A DNA stretch of 64,000 nt from Methanofollis ethanolicus (GTDB taxonomy: Archaea; Halobacteriota; Methanomicrobia; Methanomicrobiales; Methanofollaceae). Below are positions 60,129 through 64,000 of this stretch, in pieces. A program made the position numbers and the translations under genes. Positions within the stretch are counted from its first letter, which is position 1; each line of letters opens with the position of its first letter. The stretch is from contig NZ_BCNW01000001.1 of the NCBI RefSeq assembly GCF_001571385.1, positions 1,302,001 to 1,366,000 on the forward strand, read 5' to 3'. The notes under the pieces were generated by a model. The model did no database searches. It was not told where the DNA came from and worked only from the letters and a program-made list of their open reading frames with translations.

Positions 60129-62363
60129 GTGAAATCGCCCTATCAGAGTATTGCGAATATGATTGTCAGGCATCCTGCCATTGTCGCCGGTCTCTTCGTC
60201 GCGGTCCTGCTCCTTGCTTTCTACGGCACGGGCATCGTCTCGATGGAGACCGGGTCAGATACCTATCTGGACAAGACCACCCCCCGCGGGATGCTTTTCG
60301 ACAAATATTCCGATGCGTTCATGTCGGACAAAATCATGCTCCTCTTCGAGGCCGACAATGTCCTCAATCCAGACGTGCTCGCCTATATGGACAGGGTCCA
60401 GACAGACATCGCTGGCGAGCGTTATGTCGACTCGACGACGAGCATCGTCGATGTGGTCAAACAGGTGAACGGCGGCGCCCTGCCGACGTCTGCCGCAGAG
60501 GTGCAGAGGGCTAAGGCCCTTGTCCCGCCCGAGATGTTGGAGCGCTATCTCCCCTCGAATATGATGACCATCGGGATCGTCACCCTCGAACCGGGTGTCT
60601 CTTCGGATGTCAGGGAAAGCGTGCTCAATTCCATCTCGTCGACCGTTTCAATCTCCAATCCCCCGCCGGGCGTCAAGGTGAAACTCAGCGGAGACCCGGC
60701 CTTTGCCAAGCAGATGAAAGAGGAGATGGGCGCCTCGATGGGCGTCCTCATCGGGGCCGCGATGCTCCTCATGGTCCTTGCCGTCGGCCTCCTCTTCTCC
60801 CATGTCAGGTACCGCCTCCTCCCGGTGGCGGTCGTGGCCACCGGCCTCATTCTCACCTTCGGGCTGATGGGGATCGCCGGGATCCACATCAACATGGCGA
60901 CCATCGGTGCCTTTCCCGTGCTCATCGGGATCGGGATCGACTATGCGATCCAGTTCCACTCTCGCTTCGAGGAGGAGCGGCGCCGCGCCTCGATCGACGA
61001 GTCAGTGATCACGACGATCACGAAGACCGGCCCGTCCGTCCTCTATGCGATGCTCGCCACCTCCATGGGCTTTATCGCGATGGGGATCTCGCCTGTTCCC
61101 ATGGTGCGGAGTTTTGGGATGGTCTGCGTCATCGGTGTGGTGATGTGCTATCTTGCCGCCCTCATCGCTGTCCCGACCTTTGGCGTTCTGGTGAAGTACA
61201 GGCCGAAGAAGGAGGATAGTGCCGCCAAAGGCGGGGCGACCGAGAGATACAACCAGTTCCTCGGCAACCTCGCCGTGAAGATCGCAAAGAATCCCATTCC
61301 TATCCTCCTCATTCTCGGTCTCGTCGCCGTCGTCGGCGTCGAGATGGACAACGAGATCAGGATCAGCACGGACGAACAGACTTTCGTCCCCTCGGACATG
61401 CCGGCTGTCGTGGACCTGAAAAAGATCACCCGAACCATGGGTTCGACCCAGACATTGCCGATCTATATCCGGGGTGATGGCGTCACCTCCCCCGAAAGCC
61501 TGCGATGGATGCAGGATTTCTCAGAGTATGAGGTGAAGGAAAATGCCAGGATCACCGGCGCCACAAGTATCGTCACCGAGATACTGCGGTACAATAATGA
61601 CATGATGCCGCAGACCGATGCCGAGGCACGTGCCGTCCTCGACCGGATCCCCGAGGATACCAAGAGAAAATATCTTGCCGGGAACACGGAGGCGATTGTC
61701 CAGTTCTCCCTCACCAAGATGGAGATGGAACAGGCCAAGGACCTGATCACGACGATTCAGAGGGACATCACCTGGGATAAACCGCCTGTCGGAACTGTTG
61801 CCGAACCGACGGGCAGCCTGGAGTTGTTCTCATCCCTGATCGACGATATCGAAAAAGGGAAGACGCAGATGACAATCCTCGGCTTCGGGCTGATCCTGGC
61901 CTTCCTCTTCTTCGTATACCGGAAGATCGGGAAGGCCGTGTCGCCGCTGGTCCCGATCATCATGATCGTCGGCTGGAACGGGCTGATCATGTACGCTCTC
62001 GGGATCGACTACACTCCGCTGACGGCCTGCCTGGGCTCGATGACTATCGGCGTGGCCTCGGAGTACACCATCCTGATCATGGAGCGGTATTATGAGGAAC
62101 GTGAGAAGGGGAGAGAGCTCTATGATGCGATCCAGCAGAGTGTCTCCCAGATAGGGACGGCGATCACCGTCTCCGGCATGACCACGGTCTTTGGCTTCTC
62201 GGCGCTCATCCTTTCGACCTTTAATATCATCCAGAACTTCGGCGTGGTCACCGTGATCACGGTGGGTTTCTCTCTCATCGGTGCGATCATCGTGATGCCT
62301 GCCGTGCTCTCCCTGATAGGGCGTTCGTCCCGTAATCCTGCATCTAAGGCCGCGAATGAGTAA
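60129..62363 (+). CDS. RND/MMPL-family exporter
   Basis: This 744-aa protein has the two-fold RND plan: helix 1, a large extracytoplasmic loop, five helices (about residues 190-375), helix 7, a second loop, and five helices to the end. Motifs such as GIGIDYAIQFHSRFEEE and its counterpart GVASEYTILIMERYYEE mark the repeated helix pair that carries the proton-relay region. Length fits archaeal MMPL/hopanoid-type lipid exporters. GTG 60129 is preceded by GGAGG, 7 nt away; the ATG at 60078 has no such site. Confidence 0.87.
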   Translation: MKSPYQSIANMIVRHPAIVAGLFVAVLLLAFYGTGIVSMETGSDTYLDKTTPRGMLFDKYSDAFMSDKIMLLFEADNVLNPDVLAYMDRVQTDIAGERYVDSTTSIVDVVKQVNGGALPTSAAEVQRAKALVPPEMLERYLPSNMMTIGIVTLEPGVSSDVRESVLNSISSTVSISNPPPGVKVKLSGDPAFAKQMKEEMGASMGVLIGAAMLLMVLAVGLLFSHVRYRLLPVAVVATGLILTFGLMGIAGIHINMATIGAFPVLIGIGIDYAIQFHSRFEEERRRASIDESVITTITKTGPSVLYAMLATSMGFIAMGISPVPMVRSFGMVCVIGVVMCYLAALIAVPTFGVLVKYRPKKEDSAAKGGATERYNQFLGNLAVKIAKNPIPILLILGLVAVVGVEMDNEIRISTDEQTFVPSDMPAVVDLKKITRTMGSTQTLPIYIRGDGVTSPESLRWMQDFSEYEVKENARITGATSIVTEILRYNNDMMPQTDAEARAVLDRIPEDTKRKYLAGNTEAIVQFSLTKMEMEQAKDLITTIQRDITWDKPPVGTVAEPTGSLELFSSLIDDIEKGKTQMTILGFGLILAFLFFVYRKIGKAVSPLVPIIMIVGWNGLIMYALGIDYTPLTACLGSMTIGVASEYTILIMERYYEEREKGRELYDAIQQSVSQIGTAITVSGMTTVFGFSALILSTFNIIQNFGVVTVITVGFSLIGAIIVMPAVLSLIGRSSRNPASKAANE

Positions 62364-62369
62364 TCTCCC

Positions 62370-62384
62370 GTTTTCCTTTTTTCC
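62370..62384 (+). terminator. T-rich terminator after the exporter gene
   Basis: CGTTTTCCTTTTTTCC starts a few bases after the exporter stop codon, a typical archaeal T-tract terminator. Confidence 0.4.
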
Positions 62385-62487
62385 TGAGCCGTATTTTTAT
62401 CATTACGTCTTTTGATACCTGCTTACGTCGAGCAAATACTTATTAATTTATAATTTGGTAAAAAATGCATCAAACACAAAATCAAAA

Positions 62488-62497
62488 TATTTAAATT
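62488..62497 (+). promoter_or_regulatory. TATA box of the HAMP-protein gene
   Basis: TATTTAAATT lies about 28 nt (centre) before the ATG at 62520. No Shine-Dalgarno is placed properly, so a leaderless transcript is predicted. Confidence 0.55.
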
Positions 62498-62519
62498 TGG
62501 AGCACGTAAATATCTGAGT

Positions 62520-62942
62520 ATGGAAGGTTCGATCAAGTCCGGCACGACGGGGCGGAGCATCACCCTCCAGATCCCGATCTTCTACAAACTCTTCGTGAGC
62601 ATGCTCTTTGTGGCAGTGCTCCCGATCGCGCTCATCGGCCTCATTTCCATGGGCGACACCGAGGGTATCGTGGCAGCAATCGGCCTGCCTGCGACTGTCT
62701 TTCTCCTCACTCTCGTGACTCTCGGCCTTGTGGTGATGTGGAGTTTCTTCCTTGCAACAAGCATCACAAGTCCCATCACTCAGCTCTCCGAGGTGGCGAG
62801 GAGCGTCTCCATGGGCGACCTGCGGAACTCTGAGGTGAAGATCATGACCAACGACGAGATTGGCGAACTTGCCACCTCATTCAACAGGATGCTCAACTCG
62901 TACAAGATCCTTGACGCCCTCTCGCGTGAAGACGGCAAATGA
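62520..62942 (+). CDS. HAMP-domain membrane protein
   Basis: This 140-aa protein has two membrane helices (about residues 22-43 and 52-78) with only a very short extracytoplasmic loop, then a HAMP domain (SITSPITQLSEVARSVSMGD, then NDEIGELATSFNRMLNSYK). No output kinase or methyl-accepting domain follows, so it must signal through other proteins. It heads a run that includes a Roadblock/LC7 protein. Confidence 0.85.
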   Translation: MEGSIKSGTTGRSITLQIPIFYKLFVSMLFVAVLPIALIGLISMGDTEGIVAAIGLPATVFLLTLVTLGLVVMWSFFLATSITSPITQLSEVARSVSMGDLRNSEVKIMTNDEIGELATSFNRMLNSYKILDALSREDGK

Positions 62943-62951
62943 GTGGAGGTT

Positions 62952-63116
62952 ATGCCGCTCTGCGACATCGCCGCTCTGGCGTCGAAGGAGAGATCCGGTT
63001 ATTTTGCCGGGTTCCTCCTCCCGGCACGGGCCCGTGCCCGTGTCCGGGCGATCGGTCAGACCCCCGACAAGGGGGTCGCCGGGTGGGTGAGGGAGAGGAC
63101 CCTTTCCCCGGAATAA
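62952..63116 (+). CDS. possible small protein (54 aa)
   Basis: ATG 62952 to TAA 63116 encodes 54 residues (MPLCDIAALASKERSGYFAG start). GGAGG ends 2 nt before the ATG, which is close, but the codon use is strongly GC-third-position, as in real genes here. The alternative frame (ATGA overlap at 62939) has no such bias. No family known. The gap to the HAMP gene is only 9 bp. Confidence 0.4.
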   Translation: MPLCDIAALASKERSGYFAGFLLPARARARVRAIGQTPDKGVAGWVRERTLSPE

Positions 63117-63140
63117 TGAAGATGACTGGAGGGAGATACT

Positions 63141-63482
63141 CTGCTGATTAACTTTACCCTGAGCAAACTGCTCGTCGCCGGGGCCGTTGCCGCCTGCGTA
63201 GCGGGGCCTGACGGCGAAGTTCTCGGCGAGGCCGGGACTGCCGACTGGGAAACAGCGGCATCTCTTGTCCCCACGGTGCGGGACGTCTGGGAACGCCTCT
63301 CCGCGGGGATCGGTGCCGACGGCTACGAAGACGCAATGCTCGAAGCGGACGGCGGGAACATCCTTGCCACGCCTCTCGGGAACGGTCCTGTGCTGATGGT
63401 GCTCCTTGAGCCCGGTGCGAATGCCGGGCGCGTCAGGTATGAGATGAAGAAGAACCGCGATCTTATCGAATCTGTGCTATGA
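63141..63482 (+). CDS. Roadblock/LC7-domain protein, non-standard start
   Basis: The frame encodes about 113 residues: FTLSKLLVAGAVAACVAGPD, EVLGEAG, VRDVWERLSAG, NILATPLGNGPVLMVLLEP and a final helix, the Roadblock (MglB-like) alpha-beta-alpha layout. An internal GTG at 63276 would cut off the first strands and helix. No ATG, GTG or TTG opens the homologous N-terminus; CTG at 63141 follows GGAGGGAG at a good distance and is the most likely start. The stop overlaps the next ATG (ATGA). Such proteins regulate small GTPases. Confidence 0.7.
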   Translation: MLINFTLSKLLVAGAVAACVAGPDGEVLGEAGTADWETAASLVPTVRDVWERLSAGIGADGYEDAMLEADGGNILATPLGNGPVLMVLLEPGANAGRVRYEMKKNRDLIESVL

Positions 63483-64000
63483 TCGACGATCTGCCTGAAG
63501 GAACCAGCCTTGGAACGATGCAAGCCCCCCTGTCCTGGGTTTACTCACATACGGTGCGTTTTCTCGGGGCGGTGAAGGTCGCCGTCAGGGACGGCAGGGG
63601 TTTTGTCCTGATCAGGAGGGGTGACGTGGTCGCGTACTTCTTCAGGTACGGCGGCATCACGCTGAGGGGAAATGCGGCGCGTGAATATCTCTCCTCCATG
63701 GAGGTTCTCGAACTGACTCTCTGCAAGTACGACGACGAGGAGTTCGCCGCCGCCGTCGCCTGGTGTCAGGCAGAGGACGTGCCTGTCCACGACGAAGAGA
63801 AAGAGGATACTTCGGCGGGTCTTTCCCGGAGCGAGGCGGCCGGAGTGCCGGTCTCCTCTCCCCTCTCTCGTGAGGAAGACGGCGTCCGCCTGGTGGCACG
63901 GTGCACCGAGGAGGAGATGACCATTCTTGCGGGCACCTGTCCGGAAGGGCTTGCATGTGCCGATATTGAGGCCTCTCTCTGGGAATCCGATTCCCTCCTC
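63479..64000 (+). CDS. unknown protein, cut by window end
   Basis: An open frame from ATG 63479 to the right edge gives 174 residues. The first about 105 residues look like a mixed alpha/beta domain (DDLPEGTSLGTMQAPLS, FVLIRRGDVVAYFFRYGGI), perhaps related to the DUF2226-like domains found next to Roadblock proteins in Euryarchaeota; this is tentative. An acidic linker follows, then a further domain that runs off the window. Coupled to the Roadblock gene by a 4-bp overlap. Confidence 0.65.
   Translation, partial: MIDDLPEGTSLGTMQAPLSWVYSHTVRFLGAVKVAVRDGRGFVLIRRGDVVAYFFRYGGITLRGNAAREYLSSMEVLELTLCKYDDEEFAAAVAWCQAEDVPVHDEEKEDTSAGLSRSEAAGVPVSSPLSREEDGVRLVARCTEEEMTILAGTCPEGLACADIEASLWESDSLL

Noticed and set aside
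62939-63151. 70-codon frame that overlaps the HAMP stop by ATGA
   Set aside because: Its composition (Arg, Gly, Pro rich) looks like an off-frame reading; the frame from 62952 has better codon bias.

Overview
The window is high-GC euryarchaeal DNA and almost certainly comes from a hydrogenotrophic methanogen of the order Methanomicrobiales (a Methanofollis/Methanoculleus-like genome is plausible; the genus is not provable from here). The evidence is a coenzyme F430 operon (cfbA, cfbE, cfbD, cfbB), a methanogenesis-marker-9 protein, archaeal CoA and methanopterin genes (pantoate kinase, phosphopantothenate synthetase, CoaBC, MptD), TBP, MCM, RFC, NMD3, archaeal pilins and TATA-box promoters. 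Several messages look leaderless.

Layout. 1-7.5 kb: a metallo-beta-lactamase hydrolase cut by the left edge, tRNA-Glu, a truncated DMT permease, ilvE and the F430 operon on the minus strand. 7.6-10.6 kb: a frameshifted nuclease-like gene, then an overlapping trio (Dus-like/marker 9, CitG-like, DUF447). 10.8-18.7 kb: an accessory stretch with a decayed DUF104/PIN toxin-antitoxin pair, MntA-HepT, a polytopic membrane protein, HicAB inside a 60-bp direct repeat, two type IV pilins, ThiD and a second HicAB-like pair. 18.8-20.1 kb: an AIR-synthase-related enzyme. 20.5-25.1 kb: an AT-richer island of exported proteins, a membrane-anchored winged-helix regulator, a secreted chymotrypsin-like protease and an Asn-rich 42-residue protein.

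25.5-34.9 kb: one long minus-strand operon of tightly overlapping genes: prenyltransferase-like, small coiled coil, MptD fusion, TatD-like, DUF424, NMD3, Taw2, CoaBC, pantoate kinase, phosphopantothenate synthetase, RFC paralogue, methyltransferase. 35.0-37.5 kb: bacterial-type groES-groEL with a divergent HTH gene. 37.5-43.7 kb: exported or membrane proteins of unknown role, a C39-like peptidase, and a second membrane-anchored winged-helix regulator like the one near 22.5 kb.

43.8-55.4 kb: information processing. RFC small subunit and two tandem MCM helicases (one with a 356-residue LAGLIDADG intein) run one way; an RPA-associated protein, a metallophosphoesterase and an Lhr helicase run the other; TBP follows. 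55.7-59.7 kb: tRNA-Leu and a glucosylglycerate-type compatible-solute cluster (GpgS, GpgP, unknown, glucoamylase-like). 60.1-64 kb: an RND/MMPL exporter, then a HAMP protein, a possible 54-residue ORF, a Roadblock/LC7 protein with no standard start codon, and a gene cut by the right edge.

The most notable points are the paired membrane-anchored regulator/secreted-protease loci, the MptD fusion, the tandem MCMs with an intein in only one copy, an RFC paralogue with a broken Walker B motif, two genes that appear to start at CTG, and a dispersed palindromic repeat family in the gene-poor gaps.
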